From: Microbotryum silenes-acaulis
Taxonomy: Eukaryota > Basidiomycota > Microbotryomycetes > Microbotryales > Microbotryaceae
Direction: 5' to 3'
Assembly: GCA_003665825.1 (NCBI GenBank)
Contig: QPFY01000013.1
Location: 62,001 to 126,000, forward strand
DNA length: 64,000 nucleotides
The position numbers were made by a program, and so were the translations under genes. The number at the start of each line of letters is the position of its first letter. Positions within the stretch are counted from its first letter, which is position 1. This document shows positions 1 to 12,602 of the stretch, one piece after another. The notes beneath the pieces are model-generated. The model did not search any database. It was not told where the DNA came from and worked only from the letters and a program-made list of their open reading frames with translations.

Positions 1-85
1 ACCTACGTATGAGGAAAGCGAGAAAGACAAAGGTGCTGAAAGGGCGAGCGACGAGGGATGAGGCGAGAAATTTTCTAGGGACTTC

Positions 86-796
86 TCACGAAGAGACGAG
101 GACGAAGGAAGAGAGCAAGTGTGCGACCTTTGAGATCCGAGCTGCAGAAGGGAAAGAGAAAGGCCAACTACTGTTAGTTGGGCAAGCTGAACCAGACGAG
201 GTGGGTAAGTCTGGGACCGAGCTCGAGGAGGCTCGAAATATGTGACGAATGTGGTAAGAGTCGAGAATCGAGAGCGAGGCTCGGGCTGGAAAGGAAGGCG
301 AAATTGGAGAGAGAGAGAGAGAGAGAGGCATCGACGATTTGACGGGGAGTTCCTTTGGGAGCCAGGAAGGTATTGGCGAAAGTTCCCTGCAGATTGGAAA
401 CCTTGTTAGCATGCCGTCGTTCAGAGCGGAGGCGGAAGAGCCCAACTGACGACCCGCAAAGATCGTGGTCACCCCGCCAAAGAGCTCCTCGGTCTCTCGG
501 AGATCACGCAGTAAACGGTCGACCGCTTCCACGGCGAATCGATGCGCCATTGGTGCTTCATCCCAAATGATGAGCTTGGTGGTACGCAGCATCAGCGCGA
601 GATAACTCTCCCTGTCGACTGGACACATCGAGGTCGGAAAGGTGTCGAGTGAGATTCGAAAAGTCGAATGCGCCGTGTGTCCCCCGTTGAGAAGCAACAC
701 CGCCACTCCGGGCCGGACAATGACACCGGAGCCCGTTTGTACTCCCGCTAGAAGGTTCGTCGCTGTTGGCTTCGAACGCGCCAGCTTCGCTATCAA
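86..796 (-). pseudogene. Pif1-like helicase fragment, probably from a decayed Helitron
   Basis: The reverse strand encodes a 236-residue frame whose middle part looks like the Pif1-type helicase carried by Helitron rolling-circle transposons. About residues 28-45 read as the conserved alternation of a hydrophobic run with GGHTAHSTFRI. About residues 74-90 contain the Walker-B-like segment IIWDEAPMAHR, followed by LLRDLRETEELFGGVTTIFAG, which matches the conserved LFGG-F-GD region. The residues expected just after FAG (the GDFRQ motif) are scrambled, and the P-loop part upstream is missing. The C-terminal 100 residues are low-complexity serine/proline sequence and are not helicase. No Helitron ends (5'-TC, 3' hairpin-CTRR) or Rep domain were seen. 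This is read as a dead fragment; a fragment of a cellular Pif1 gene is less likely because the context is repeat-like. Confidence 0.6.
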
Positions 797-2842
797 AGTA
801 GTCGCACCCTGTAAATCAGCCAGTGTCTTTCTGATCGATATTGAGAAAGATCACAGACCTGTAGTACGTGACGAGCCGGCGCCGGCGGCGTATTGGCTTC
901 CAGTGACGTCTCTAGGAGCTGAGGATCATCGGCGTTCTGTGCGTGTGGTGCTTCAGCTCGAAGGATATGCGATCGGCATACTCATAAGTACCGCATCATA
1001 CATCGCAATGCACGAGAAGGAAAAAAAAGAGCCAAAATAATTACCTTGACGCCCCGAAATTGGGTACTTTTGATCGGTACTACTAGGATCTGGGCGGCCT
1101 TCCCGCAGCCTCAACGTCGTCTTAGCAACCGACGCAGCTGCAGCAACTGCGGATTCATCGAGTCTCATCCATCTGTACCGGGACAACTATGTACATAGGA
1201 ACGAAGAGAACGCTTACCGGCAGATCTGAGCCATCGGGACCGCGGTGTTCTCTTCTGTTTCCGAGCACGAGCGACTGGACCCATGAGCTTGCGGCCGGCG
1301 CCCTCTTCCGGATTCCTAACGGCGTAACGGCGTCCTTAGCATGGTTGAAGAGTGCACCAGTCTAATATGAAGTGATCCTCGTGTAGGCCGGTGTTGATGG
1401 CGTGGGTGTGCTGTACGGGAGCCCGACGGTGATCGCTGACGAGTGCCATCAGCTTGAAGGCAGGTAAGCTTGACGTTGTGGTTGTAAGGCGTCGCTCCGC
1501 CTACGCCTCACGACGACCTCAAGCCAACCTCAGGGCGCTTGGTCGCTCGTCGAGCGTCTCGTGTCGGCCAAGTAATACGACGAGCAGTCTCCGACTGAAC
1601 GTCATTTGCGCTCTGCCTCCCACGATTTTCTCGTTGCATCGTCCATCTTCCACGCCTCGACCGTCTTCGGCGTGTTCGCGTGTGGGAAGAATTCGACCAC
1701 GTCGGCGCAGTGGTCCTTGGAGCCCACCTGACCCGGCGAGCTCCGAGCTATCGCATTTGCCCCCCCTCCCCCCCCCCCCTACACAGGACGAGAACTCGGT
1801 TCGAAGTTGAAACCTGCAGTGCAGTACGGCGAGTTCGGCCGCCTGCTCACGACATGGATAAGAAGATGAGCGGGAAGAAGAATTTTTTGCCTCACCTTTT
1901 CCATGATCGCTTACACCAGAGGTGTCGTGTCGTCCTCGGCTTCCAAGACGTGATTCTCCGGCACCTTGATCGACTCGACCTGCCGATCACGCTGCGGATC
2001 GGCCTTTTCCACATGCTTGTGCAGCGCGGGGGACAAGGCGACCATGGTGGCCAATTCAACGTCAAGTCTGGGTTGTGTGTGTCTCGCATTCCTTCCGTAC
2101 CCGAGTCGGCACTGGAATGCAAAGCGCTCGTTGCGGCGCCAGAGGCCGGGGGAACGAAGGCGCGGCCGCTCCAATGAAGTTGCTCCCCCTAAATGAACTC
2201 GACACTCCTCCTTTGGTAGATCATAAGAGCAGCTCCCTCAGCTGTCCCGCTTCATTCCTCTGCAAGTCTCGTGTAGTGACCATCCTCACTCTCGACCCTT
2301 TGAAACCCAGCTTTCCATCTTTCTTGACGTCCACGGCGCCATCATCGGTCGCTGCTCCTGCCTCCGAGACTCGGTTGCAGGTTCGCAAACTTCGCAGGTG
2401 CCAGGTTCGCCTGATGTCTCGCGTCAGGTTCGTATGCTGACACATGCGCTTTGCGCCAAGGCTTCTGCCGGGGAGAGAATGGCGCCTGAGTAGCCTCACT
2501 GAACAAGTAGCTCACTTTGGCCCTTTCAGAAAGCTGAGTCAGTATGAAGCAGCCGCACTGCCTGGGCACCTCCCTCGGTGGTGTGGTGCCCCACACGCTG
2601 CATCGATGGTGCAGTGGGGCGTGCGTCCACTCGAACAATTCCCAGCTCCCATTCTCTTTCTTCCCGAGTCAGATTATTGACCTCAAAGAGTAAAAGGACA
2701 GTGTCCTCTGAAATCATCGGTCCAGATCACAAAGAGGGGCCACCCCGGCCAGAATAAATCTCTCTACATGGCAAAATCGCGGATAGAGGGTGGTATTACA
2801 CAGTCCCGAGTCTTAAGTTTGATCAAAGCCGCGAGTCACAAA
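797..2842. other. No recognisable gene
   Basis: Several short overlapping frames exist on both strands, but none shows a domain, coding-like splice signals or continuity. The left 400 bases may contain further decayed parts of the helicase fragment on the reverse strand. A C-rich run lies near 1765-1781. The right end is the 3' flank of the MLP1-like gene. Nothing else is supported. Confidence 0.4.
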
Positions 2843-5800
2843 TCAACCGCTTCCTCCTTCGCCTTGCTTCTGCCGTTTCCCATCCGCCGAAGCATCATCG
2901 TCCCTCCCTCGTTTCCCACCGAGCGCGCCGCCCATCAATCGTCCCAAAACACCGCCTGGTGTCGAAGACGGTGGTGTCGCTGGCACCGCAGCCGCACCTG
3001 TAATCCCACGAATCGAGAAATTGGCAGGAGTCTCCGAAGTAGCGGCAGCTCCCGGTCGACTCGGCGATGCGCCCGCAGCGGCTGCACCTCGCCCTCGCCC
3101 TCGGCCTCCTCGGATCGCTCCACGTCCTGCGGCAGCGCCGCCTCGAGCTGGTGATGTTGCCTTAAGGGTAAGTGTAGGTGTCGAAGGTGCAGCTGCAGGT
3201 GTGGGCGCAGGTGCAGGCGATGAAAGGGCAGGCGCAGGTGCAGCGGGAGTGGCAGTGGCATCGGGCAGAGGGATTCCGTTCGCTTGTAGAAGTTCGTGCG
3301 CTGCCTTGAGCTTGACGTCGCAGGCCTTGAGCTTGGTTTCGACCGCCTTCTTGAGCGCCGTCATTAGTGAGCCCTTTTTGGTGAACTCTTCCTGCATGTT
3401 GTTGCGCGTCTCCTGCATTTGCGTCGCAACCCGTGCCTCGTTCTCGGTGGCTTGCTTAGCGAGCGCTTCCGTCACAGCGGCTTCGATCGCTTGCTGTTGC
3501 GAAGCGAGTCGACCCGCTTCAAGGTCCTTGAGCTTGGCGGCGACCAGGGCATCGACATCGACCTCCGGTGCAGAAGCAGGTGCAACCGAGGTGGTTGCAG
3601 CGGCGGCTGCGGCTGCGGCTTCAGTTGCGGCTTTCGCTTCGGCTTGGGCTTGCGCAAGTTCAGCGGAAAGTCGTTTCGTGATCTCCTGCTCGCGCGTCTT
3701 GGCGTCTTCGGCGAGTTTGGTCTTGAGCTGCTCAAACTCGGCCTGCATCGCCGTTCTGGAAGCTTCAAAGTCGCTCTGAGCCTTGGCGAGTTGCTCCTCG
3801 AATCGTTTCTTCGCATCGGCATCGTCGGAGGCGGTCACAGTCGTTCCAGTAGCGGGAGCGGCGGCAGTCGCCCCCTCTCGGGCAGCAACGAGCTCGGTGC
3901 GAAGAGAATCGAGTGTCTTGTTCAGCTCGGCCGTTGTTGTCTCGACGGCGGCCGCGATGGCCGATTCTCGCTCCGCAGCAAGTCGAGCCTCGACCTCGGC
4001 AACCCTGGTTCGGACGAGCTCCTCGACGGCAGCAGGATCGCCAGGTGGTGTGCCAGCAGCCGTGACGCGTGCCTCGACAGCCTTCGTGATCGCCTCCTGG
4101 CTTTTGGCTTCGAAACTCTCCTTGACTTTGACGTATTCGTCGATTCGCGCCTGCAGAGCAGCGAGCCGCGCCTCGTACTGCCTGTTCTCGCCCTTGAGGC
4201 GCTTATTGTCATTGAAGATGGGCTCCTCCCTCTTTTGGTAGTGCTGTTGCAACAAGTGGAGAAAAAAAAATCAGCATGCCACGGAAATAGAAAACGCAGA
4301 CGCTAATGAGGACGTACAGCCACCCGGTCCTCCAAGGCCTTCTTCTCCGCCTCGAGCGCATTCAATCGATCGTCGGCGGGTTTGCTGACGTCATTCTGTT
4401 GAGCCTCGTGGGTCGCGATGCGTGCCTCGAGTGTCGCAATCGTCTCGGTCTGTTGTTGAATACGCGATTCGAGCGAGGCCTTTTCGACTTGAAGTGCCGA
4501 AAGTTGGTTCTGCGTCTCGGCGGAAGCGGCGCTCGCGGTCGAGGCGGCAGCGGCGTTCGATGCGGCGGTGATCAACTCGCCCGACTCGATCTTCGCCTTC
4601 AAAGCGGCGAGTTCGGCCTCGAGGGCCATCTTCTCCGAGCGAGTCGTGCGAGCTTGGACCTGAAGCGCCTTGAACCGTTCCGAAGTCCGGTTCGAGCTCT
4701 CGCGGTACACCTCGATCAAGCGCGCTTTCTCCTCGGCGTCGGTCTGCACGGTCGCCTTCTCCTGTTCGAGCTCCTGCAGCCTTTGCTTGAGAGGGTCGAG
4801 TTCAGCCTTGAGTTGCTCAACCTCGGTCTTGAGTGTCGACAGCTCCTCGGGGTCGATGCGTTCGTACTTGGCCAAGATGGTTTGGTTGCGCACCTTCCAC
4901 CGCTCGTTGTCCTCCTCGAGCAATCGGATCGTGTGTTGTTTGGCCTCGATCTCGGCTTGCAATTCCACGACGTGCGACTTGAGCGGCTCGAGCTCGGCGC
5001 GCATCTCGCCGTTGCGCTTCTCGAGCGTCTTGTTGGTGCGCATCATCGCGCGGTGCTCCTCGCGCAAGGTGTGGTTGCTCTCGCGCAGCAGTTCGGACTG
5101 GTGGATGCGCTCCATTAGCTCGGCTTGTTGCGTTGTCGAAGCCGATGCGACCGGACCGGTCTGACGTTCCTCGGCCAAAGCTTGGCGCACTTCTTCGAGG
5201 TTGCGAGTCGTGAAGTCAAGTTGGGTGCGCAGGCGCGTCGCTTCTTGCTTGCTGAGATCGAGTTGGAAGTCGACGATCTCCTTCTCGCGGCGCAGGAACG
5301 TGATGACGCCGAATAGCTCGTCCGAAGGGGATGCGGTCGAGACGGCAGCATCGAGTCCTTCGACGGCCGCAGAATCGACACCTGGTGCACCCGTCAACGT
5401 CGACTTTTGCAACGAAGCGGCCTGTGCAGTTGTCGATTCAAGATGTTGATGGAGAAGAGCATTCTGACTTGTGAGGTCCTCGCATCTGTTTACGGGATTA
5501 AAGACAGGGCTTATCAGATATGATCGACGGAGAATAACGAAAAAGCACAACGAGCGAGCATACCTCTTCTTGACATCGGCCAACTCGCCATCCAATGCGG
5601 CCTTCTGTCGAGCCCAACTCTCCTCGGAAGCAGCCAAGTTCGTCTTGGAGACCTCGTTCGCGGTCTGCGCTTCCCTCGTCTGCCGACGCGCGTGCTCGAG
5701 CTTGCCCTTGACCTCGCTCAACTGCTTGACATCCTCGGCATGGGCGACAAGTTCGCGTTCGTACTTTTCGTGGGCGTCCTTCGCTCGTTGCGCCTGTTGT

Positions 5801-8800
5801 CGCACATCGTTCTGCGCTTGGAAACTGGCGTTGCGTGCGTCCTGCTCGTGCGCTCGCACGGCCGCGAGCGAGTCCTCGAGCACCTTGCGCTCCTTCTCAA
5901 AAGCAACGCGCTCGGCATCAATCTGGGCGTGCAACTCGGAGTTCTGCCTCGATTGGTCGGTGAGATCTATCGTCAACGAGTGCAGACGCTCACGCAGACT
6001 GGCGATCTCGCCGTCCTTCTCGGCGATCTGAGCATCGACGGAGATCTTGTATGCGTCGTAGGTCGCCTGCAGTTCGGCCAAAGCACCACCTTGAGCGTCG
6101 GCGATATTTTGCAATTCTCGCGCGTGGACGACAGAACGTTCGAGCTTGGCCTTGGTCTCCTCGAGCTCGATGCGCACATCCGCGAGCGTGATCTCGAGCT
6201 GCTCGGTTGCACTGAGTGAAGAAGCTTCTCCTCCCGCTCGAGCGGCGGCCGATCGACCTTCGTAAATGGCAAGCTTCTCCTCCCGAGCGGTGACCTGCAA
6301 CTGAAGATCCTGCACGCGCAAGTCGAGGTGGGTCCTCGACGTTTCGGCCTCGACGAGCTTCTCACGCGTCGTCGCATACTCGCCCTGCAGCTTGTCCAAC
6401 CGTTCCTGATACTGCTTGGACTCGAAGTCTTTCCTCAACGTGAGCTGACGACTCGCCTCGGTTTCGGTGTCGAGACGGGTCTTGAGATCGCCGGCCTGCG
6501 ATTCGAGTCTTGTGACTTGATTCTCGAGACGACGGCGAGCATCGTTGCCGGATCGTTCGACCTCGTTTTGCATCGACTGGAGGTTACGCATCAATTCGGC
6601 GAGGTGAGCACGTTCCTTCGAAAGCGCCGAGTTCTCCTCGACGAGGCGCGCCTGCACGCTCGACGTGACCTCGCGCTCGGTCTTGAGGGTCGTATTCTCG
6701 TGGCGCAACTGATCCACCTGACCGCGCAGCTCGATCAACTCCTCGGACAAGTTGTGCGCGACGGCCTCCTGTCTTGCCAACGTCGACTGTAGGTCCAAAG
6801 CGCGCTTCGAAGCTTGCGCCAACTCATTCGTCTGCGTGCCGTAGTTCTCGGTCAAAAGGCGTAGTCGCTCGGCGGTGTACTCGGCCTGCGCCCTCGACTT
6901 GGCCAGCTCGGTGCGCGTCGTCTGAGCCGCTTGTTGCGCGTCCTTGAGGTCGTCGCGCAGTCGTTGCGAGTCGATTGCGATCTCGTTCTTGTACGCGTCA
7001 AAGTTGGCCTGCACGTCCGCCAACAATCGATCCGAGTCGCCACCGGCAGCAGCACCGTTCGTCGCTCCTCCTTCGATCGCGCCATGGCCATTGGTCTGAT
7101 TCGCGAGCATCCGACGGAACATGTCGCGCTCCCTCGCAAAGCCTTCGATTTGGCGCTGCTGGTTCTCAATCTCCTCCTTGAGACCCAAAACGAGTTCGTG
7201 GGCTTCCTCGATGGCCTTGTTCTCCTCCCACTTGCGGCGGCCGAGCGCATCATCGTCGAGGCGTTCCATCTGCGAGCCCATCTCCCTCGTGATGCGCAAC
7301 AACTTTTGGTTCTGTACCTGCAACTCGTTGATGCTCTTGAACGTGACGAGGTGAGCGGCGACGATCGCATCGGTGGAGAGGTCGACTTCGGTGCGTTTGA
7401 CGATCTCGTTCTCTTCCTCGTCGTCGTCGTCGGCCGAACCACCCGAGACGACACCAGTGACGAGGGCGTTCTGTCGAGCGAGCGTGCGCACCTGCCGTCC
7501 CAAGTCGCGCAGTTGGGCCTGGAGCATCGTGTTGTCCCGTTTAGCGTGTTCGAGGTCAAGACGAGTCGACGTCGCGCGTCGATCGCTCTGGTCCCGTTCG
7601 GACGAGACGAGCGCGAGTTGAGCGGCGAGTTGGGTCGCCTCCTCGGAGATGCGCTCGTATTCAATGCGTTGTTCCTTCATGAGCGGGGCCTACGCGTTTC
7701 GTTCCGACGTGCTTCAAGAGTCAGTTTCCTGTGATTATTCAGGAAGCATCGAAACGACGCACCCTTTCTTCAATGTCCATCAACACCTGCGCCAAGCACT
7801 CTTGCAACCGCTTGTTCTCGGTGCGTTCCGCGACGAGCTGCTCCTCCATGCGGATGTACTCGGCGTAGATCTGCGCGTAGCTGCGTCCACCCTTCTGGTT
7901 CGAGACGGCCATCTGCGCCGAAGGGCTGAGCGCGAACCGACCGGGTGAACCAAAGCTGTCGTCTCCCGCACCGCCGGCGGAAGTGATGATCCCCCTCTCC
8001 AACGCGGCGCGCATCTCGACGAGCTTCGCCTCGAGCTCGTCGCACCTCTCGCGTTCCCTCTCCAACTCTTCCACTCTGGCGGCCTCTTCCTCTGCCAAGC
8101 GTGCACGTTCCTCCAAAAGCGAAGCCTCGACAAGTTCGATCCTCTTCTTTCTCTCGGCCTCGCGTCGATCCATCATCTCGACCAAGCGCTTCATGCCGGC
8201 CATCTCCAGGACGAACGATCCCTCATTCGCCTCTCGCTCCTGCTTGGCCTGACTCAACTCGACGGTCAACTGCGTAAAGCGTTCCTGCAAAGTCGCATGC
8301 GAGGCCTGCAAGGTCGTATGCCCGTTTCTCAACGCGGCTTCGTCCTCTTGCAAGGTCGCGAGTTGGTCGTTCAAGCGCGTGATCTGCACGTGCGTCGTGC
8401 GTCGTGTGGTGGCGTATTCGACTCGAACGCGATCGAGTTCTTCGGAAAGGAACGTCTTGTCGGATTCGAGCGAGGTGACGTTCGATTGTAGGGATTGGGT
8501 CTTGAGCAGCGCGGAGCGGGCCGAGGTCGTTTGCTCGAGCAGAGCCGCTTCGAGTTCGGAATGCGAGGCTTGCAACGAGGTGTGCAAGGCGCGAAGGGAA
8601 GCGAGAGACTCTGTCAAACGATAGCCCAGAAGACGATCAGCTACTGCACCAGTGTTGAAGGAACCCGTCGCGGCGAGACTGACCGGCCAACTCGTGCTTC
8701 TCCGCCGCCTCCCTCTCGACGGCCTCCAACAACTCCCTTTTGACTCTCTCCCCCTGTTCGACTTGCTTCCTCCTCTCTTCCTGCCTCTCCTCGTCCTCTC

Positions 8801-9092
8801 CCTCCCTCTTTCTCCCCTCCTCCATCGCCTTGCGTAACTGGTCCACCTCCTGTTGCAACTGCTCCTCCCTTTTCCGCCCCTCCTGCACCTCAACCTTGAA
8901 CCCCTCCACCTCCGATCGCGCACGCCGTAAAGCGGTATCAAGATCATGTATCGTAGCTTCCGCAACGAGTTGACCTTGACTGAATTCAGCGCGAAGGGAA
9001 GCGAGTTGTGAATCGAGTGAAGTAGTTTCGTTCTCGTTCAGAGTTGCCGTGGAAGGTACGACCGAGTCCATCATGGTCGCATCACTACTCAT
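2843..9092 (-). CDS. MLP1: MLP1/TPR-type nuclear pore basket protein
   Basis: Proposed coding exons are 9092-8684, 8640-7763, 7689-5564, 5485-4318 and 4243-2843, giving 1,993 residues, near the length of yeast Mlp1 and between it and animal TPR. All four introns have GT-AG ends and keep frame; the first is very short (about 43 bp, acceptor 8641 or 8644). The protein is almost entirely predicted coiled coil from about residue 20 to 1600. Across the second intron junction the reading is DIEERAPLMKEQRIEYE, which matches the TPR/MLP signature before the long rod. The last 200 residues are Ala/Pro/Thr-rich, then Gly/Arg-rich, and end in a basic KRGRDDD...GKRQKQ cluster that may be a nuclear localisation signal. 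By family knowledge it forms filaments of the nuclear basket, acting in mRNP quality control and SUMO-protease anchoring. The start is the first ATG in frame, shortly after a 414-bp intergenic region. A myosin-like or golgin coiled coil is the alternative, but the ERAP motif and basic tail favour MLP/TPR. Confidence 0.88.
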
Positions 9093-9225
9093 AGAGGTGC
9101 ACAGCGATCCAAAGTGGTGGTGGTGGTGTACCGACGGGAGCCAAAATCAAAAGGGTCGAAAAGCGCGTCGATAGGATGGATAGTTCACCCCGTCGTCCGT
9201 GGAGCGCACTTGGTCGGTTGGGGGT

Positions 9226-9271
9226 TGTACGTGTACGTGTGCGTGTACGTGTGCGTGTGCGTGTGCGTGTG
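9226..9271. repeat. GTGTAC/GTGTGC alternating purine-pyrimidine tract
   Basis: About 46 bp of GTGTAC and GTGTGC hexamers in the MLP1 upstream region. Such alternating tracts are length-variable and can adopt Z-DNA; a regulatory role is not shown. Confidence 0.85.
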
Positions 9272-9456
9272 GGGAGCAAGCGAGGAGGATCACACAGGCG
9301 CGAGCTCGGGTCATCGCCGCCGCACCCATCGATCCACTTTGGTCATTACGATCGTGATTAGCTCCAGGCCTAATACTCAATTCCCGACTCTCGTCTCGCT
9401 CGGGTTTCGATCTTAGCTCAGATCACCCATCTCACTGAAACGTCATCAAATATTTC

Positions 9457-9479
9457 ATCATCATCATCATCATCATCAC
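9457..9479. repeat. CAT trinucleotide microsatellite
   Basis: About seven tandem CAT units lie just downstream of the GEM1 stop on its 3' side. Confidence 0.85.
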
Positions 9480-9506
9480 CTCGACAAAAACAAAAAACCC
9501 AAAACC

Positions 9507-12257
9507 CTACCTCCCAACCGTCCCTCCCAAACCACCTACCACAACACCACCTACGGCCTTGCCTTTAACGACCGATTTCCACACCATCGCCCCGACGGCG
9601 AACAAGCCTACTACACCCGCCGTCGCGTAGAAATAAGTCGTGAAACCGGCGTTGGCGGGTATGCCTAGTCCTAGGAGCGATCTCGAGGAACTGGCGTTCT
9701 TGCGGTTCGAGTTGGGGATCGAACTGAGCCTATAAAAGCATACAACAAAAACCACCTTTCATCGTCAGTCCAAACCGCAAGCGACAACTCCCCCTCTCTG
9801 GTCTTGAAGAAAAAAACCAACGTACGGATGCGTCGCGACGCTCGTAATCGTATGGAACAAATCCGCCAATTGCGCCTGCTTGACGCTCACGGCCACGGGG
9901 ACCTGTAATCCCAATTTGCGACAATACGTATCCGGTTGAACCTCGTGCCTCTGTTGCGCCAAATCGAGGTCGGATTTCGTCGCGACAAAGAGGGAGGGGT
10001 GATCATCAAGTTTGAATTGTTGCTGGACAAAAGCGCCCCCCCCCGAATAAGGTATCAGTACCCAGCTCGCGGGTGAAAGCACAACGTCCTCGAACGTACC
10101 CGTAAATTCGAGATGTAAGAAAACGAATTCGTATCCGAAGAATCATAAACAAAGATCAACGCATCGGCCATCGCCAATTTTTTCGCCATCCTCAACATTT
10201 CCGACTCGTAATTCGAGCCAAACTCTTGTAACTGCAAATCACACACACACACACCCCCCAGCGTGTTGTTCAGCCCCCGACTTTTGATCGAACGATGCTG
10301 ATGCGGTTCCGCGAACGCAAACTCACCACCAAATACTTTTCTCCCCCACCCCATTCCACACTACCGACGACGGTCTCGTTCCTCATCGTCGGTTCGTGTC
10401 TCTCCCTGAAGCCTTTCCCTACGAACGCCCTCAAAAGATTCGTTTTACCACTACCCGCGGCTCCAAGCACGTAGGCAAGAAAGACGTTCCTCTGTACGGT
10501 CCCTTTCTTACGATCCTGCTTCCTCGGTCGGGTGATGATCAAAGCCGAAGTCGGATCACTCGACTTTAACCCGGGCCCTATCCCACTCCCACCATTCCCC
10601 CCCGAATGAGAATAGCCCAAATAAGCCAAATAGGCCAAGGTGACCCTCGGTTCCAATAAAGTGGTCATACTCCACTGCGCCAACCAACCTTGTAGGGTCA
10701 CGTTCTCTCCATCATTCGTGATCGTCGTACCGGGGAAACCATTCGCGAGCCAAGGGTTACCCGGTGAAGTGGAGAAAAGGTCGTCCAATTCGCAAGTGGC
10801 TAACGCACCATCGCGATCCTTATCGAACGTTTCGAAAATGTCGGTGAACCATTGGTAACCCTTGGGGGAAAGTTCGGCGGTACAGTCCGCGGGGATGTCG
10901 AATCTGGTCCGGGGTGCCAAAAGCGCGAACCGGAGTTTCGAATCAGTTGAGTGTTCCCTGCGACCCGGATTGACCTGTTCGATACTCACCTAGGATGTAA
11001 AAAATCTTCCCTCAAACTGAGGTCCTCACCGTACCCAAACGTCCTCAACGCCTTCCACGTCGTCTCCAATCTTCCCTTTTGTATAAAGTACGTATGCAAA
11101 TAGAGGAAGCCTTCCTCTGTCAAAGCGTCGTCCACGATCGCCGGTTGCTGATCGTCTTGTGTACCTCGACTGACGACCTCTTTGATACCGGCTAATTCTC
11201 GAGCTTGTAGAGGTGCGTCGAAGCATAAGCGTTGAAAATCGTTCAGCTCGTCGTCAGAGAGGAGGCCGTCCTTGTTGATGTCGCAAAGTTTAAAGATGCG
11301 AGAGAGTGCGGCGACGCAAGCCGGTTTCAAAGTCTGTCCGTCCGGAGGAAGCGTTTCTTCAATCAGTCATCTCTCGACTGCGACGACGACCGATCGAAAA
11401 GGGATCAACTCACATGCTCCCTCGTATCGTACAAGGGTGCTGTCGGATGTAGGACCGCATTCTGGGCGAAATAAAAGCATTCACCCACATTCAACGGCAA
11501 CTTGGCCGAACATTCGACGACCGTTTCAACCTCTTTGAACTCGTGCATGATCGGTACGCATTCGTCCTCGAGGGCCTCGTTCGTGACTTGGCCCGAACGA
11601 AGGTCGATCTTGTTGCCGATGAGGATCACGGGGACGTTGACGCCGAGGGAACGGATCGTCGGGAGCCAGTAGGTCGGTACGCGATCGAACGAGGTGGGGT
11701 TGTCGATGGCGTCTGAACCGAGTTCCACACCACACCCCAGTTGAGTTTCAAGTCCATACGGTTTAAGAAACTCGAACGTGGCCAGACTCACAAACGATAG
11801 CGACGACGTGAGCCTTGCGAATTTCGTTGACCAAATGAGCTCGGTCTTGTGATCGAGCTGAATCGACATCGCCACCGGTCAAAATTCCCGATCAGCGCAT
11901 CTGTACGGGCACCGCACGCCACGCGCTGCTCACCGCTCTCGTGGGGCCAGACTGACGGGAGGTATCGATGATGATGGTCGTGACCTGATGACCTGGCGTG
12001 ACGGACGGAGGGATCGTCACTTCGGGCAGGACCGTGCGCGGAGCGAGCTTGACAAAGTGTTCCCTGTGTGAGAGAGCATGGTCTATGGCTGAGCATCGAT
12101 TATGTATACGTACTGGCATCTTCGTTTGCCTAGCGCGCGATCCGATTCCAAGTTGGCAATGAACTGAAACTGACTTTATGAGCGAGCTGATCAAGGTCGA
12201 CTTGCCGACGCCTTCATCGCCGACCAAGCAGACCCGGATATCCCTCGTGCTGGCCAT
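9507..12257 (-). CDS. GEM1: Mitochondrial Rho GTPase (Miro)
   Basis: Nine exons give 675 residues (yeast Gem1 has 662): 12257-12175, 12063-11957, 11857-11792, 11712-11414, 11333-10990, 10903-10327, 10231-10100, 10022-9826 and 9729-9507. All eight introns (77-111 bp) are GT-AG and frame-consistent. The order is diagnostic. GTPase domain 1 carries GDEGVGKS (G1), NKIDL (G4) and ECSAK (G5). Two EF hands follow, with loops DINKDGLLSDDE and DKDRDGALATCE, both keeping the calcium-ligand positions. GTPase domain 2 has GAAGSGKT and ATKSDLD. A C-terminal transmembrane anchor, about TTYFYATAGVVGLFAVGAMV, is followed by a short tail. The protein is a tail-anchored outer-membrane GTPase controlling mitochondrial morphology and ER-mitochondria contacts. 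It diverges from TOM22 across 345 bp. The start is the first ATG before the G1 motif. Confidence 0.96.
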
Positions 12258-12602
12258 ATCGGACCACGCGGAGGAACAGGGGGGCGTGGGAGAAGGGATG
12301 AGGGGACCGGGGAGAGGGGAGAGAGGGGAGAGAGGGGAGAAGGGAGAACAAAGTCGAGTTTGCCGCGTTCAAACTCAAGCAAGTGCAAGAGGTCCGAGCT
12401 CTGAGCCAGGCTCCGTTAGAAGCTAACAAGCCGAGCTAATGTCGAGCTTACTGTCGAGCTTAATTTGGAGAAGCCGGTTCGACGCGCGTGCGATCTCGCG
12501 CTCACTCTCGACTCCCTTCCTCACACTCCCACACCCACACCCACACCCCCACCACCGCCCCACCAACATCCGCACACCACTCCACCTCCCACCCCGCAAA
12601 CG
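12258..12602. promoter_or_regulatory. Shared divergent promoter region of GEM1 and TOM22
   Basis: The 345 bp between the two start codons must carry the 5' regions of both genes. The GEM1 side has a GGGGAGA-rich purine tract at about 12309-12352, and the TOM22 side has a CACCC/CCACA-rich tract at about 12527-12600, which is pyrimidine-rich just before the TOM22 ATG. No classical TATA box is obvious. Confidence 0.6.

Larger units (their letters stand above)
9093..9506. promoter_or_regulatory. MLP1 upstream region and GEM1 3' flank
   Basis: This 414-bp gap lies upstream of the MLP1-like start (9092, reverse strand) and just beyond the GEM1 stop (9507). It holds two simple repeats, listed separately: a GT-rich tract and a CAT trinucleotide run. 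No gene is visible. Confidence 0.5.

Noticed and set aside
3021..7734. Several forward frames of 150-295 codons across the MLP1-like gene
   Set aside because: Opposite-strand shadows of a coiled-coil gene with biased codons (GAG/CTC mirror giving Leu- and Ser-rich frames).
12465..12602. Upstream in-frame ATG for TOM22 at 12465
   Set aside because: It would add 46 low-complexity residues of Pro/His/Thr encoded by the CCACAC promoter tract; MVQIQEV at 12603 fits the family start.
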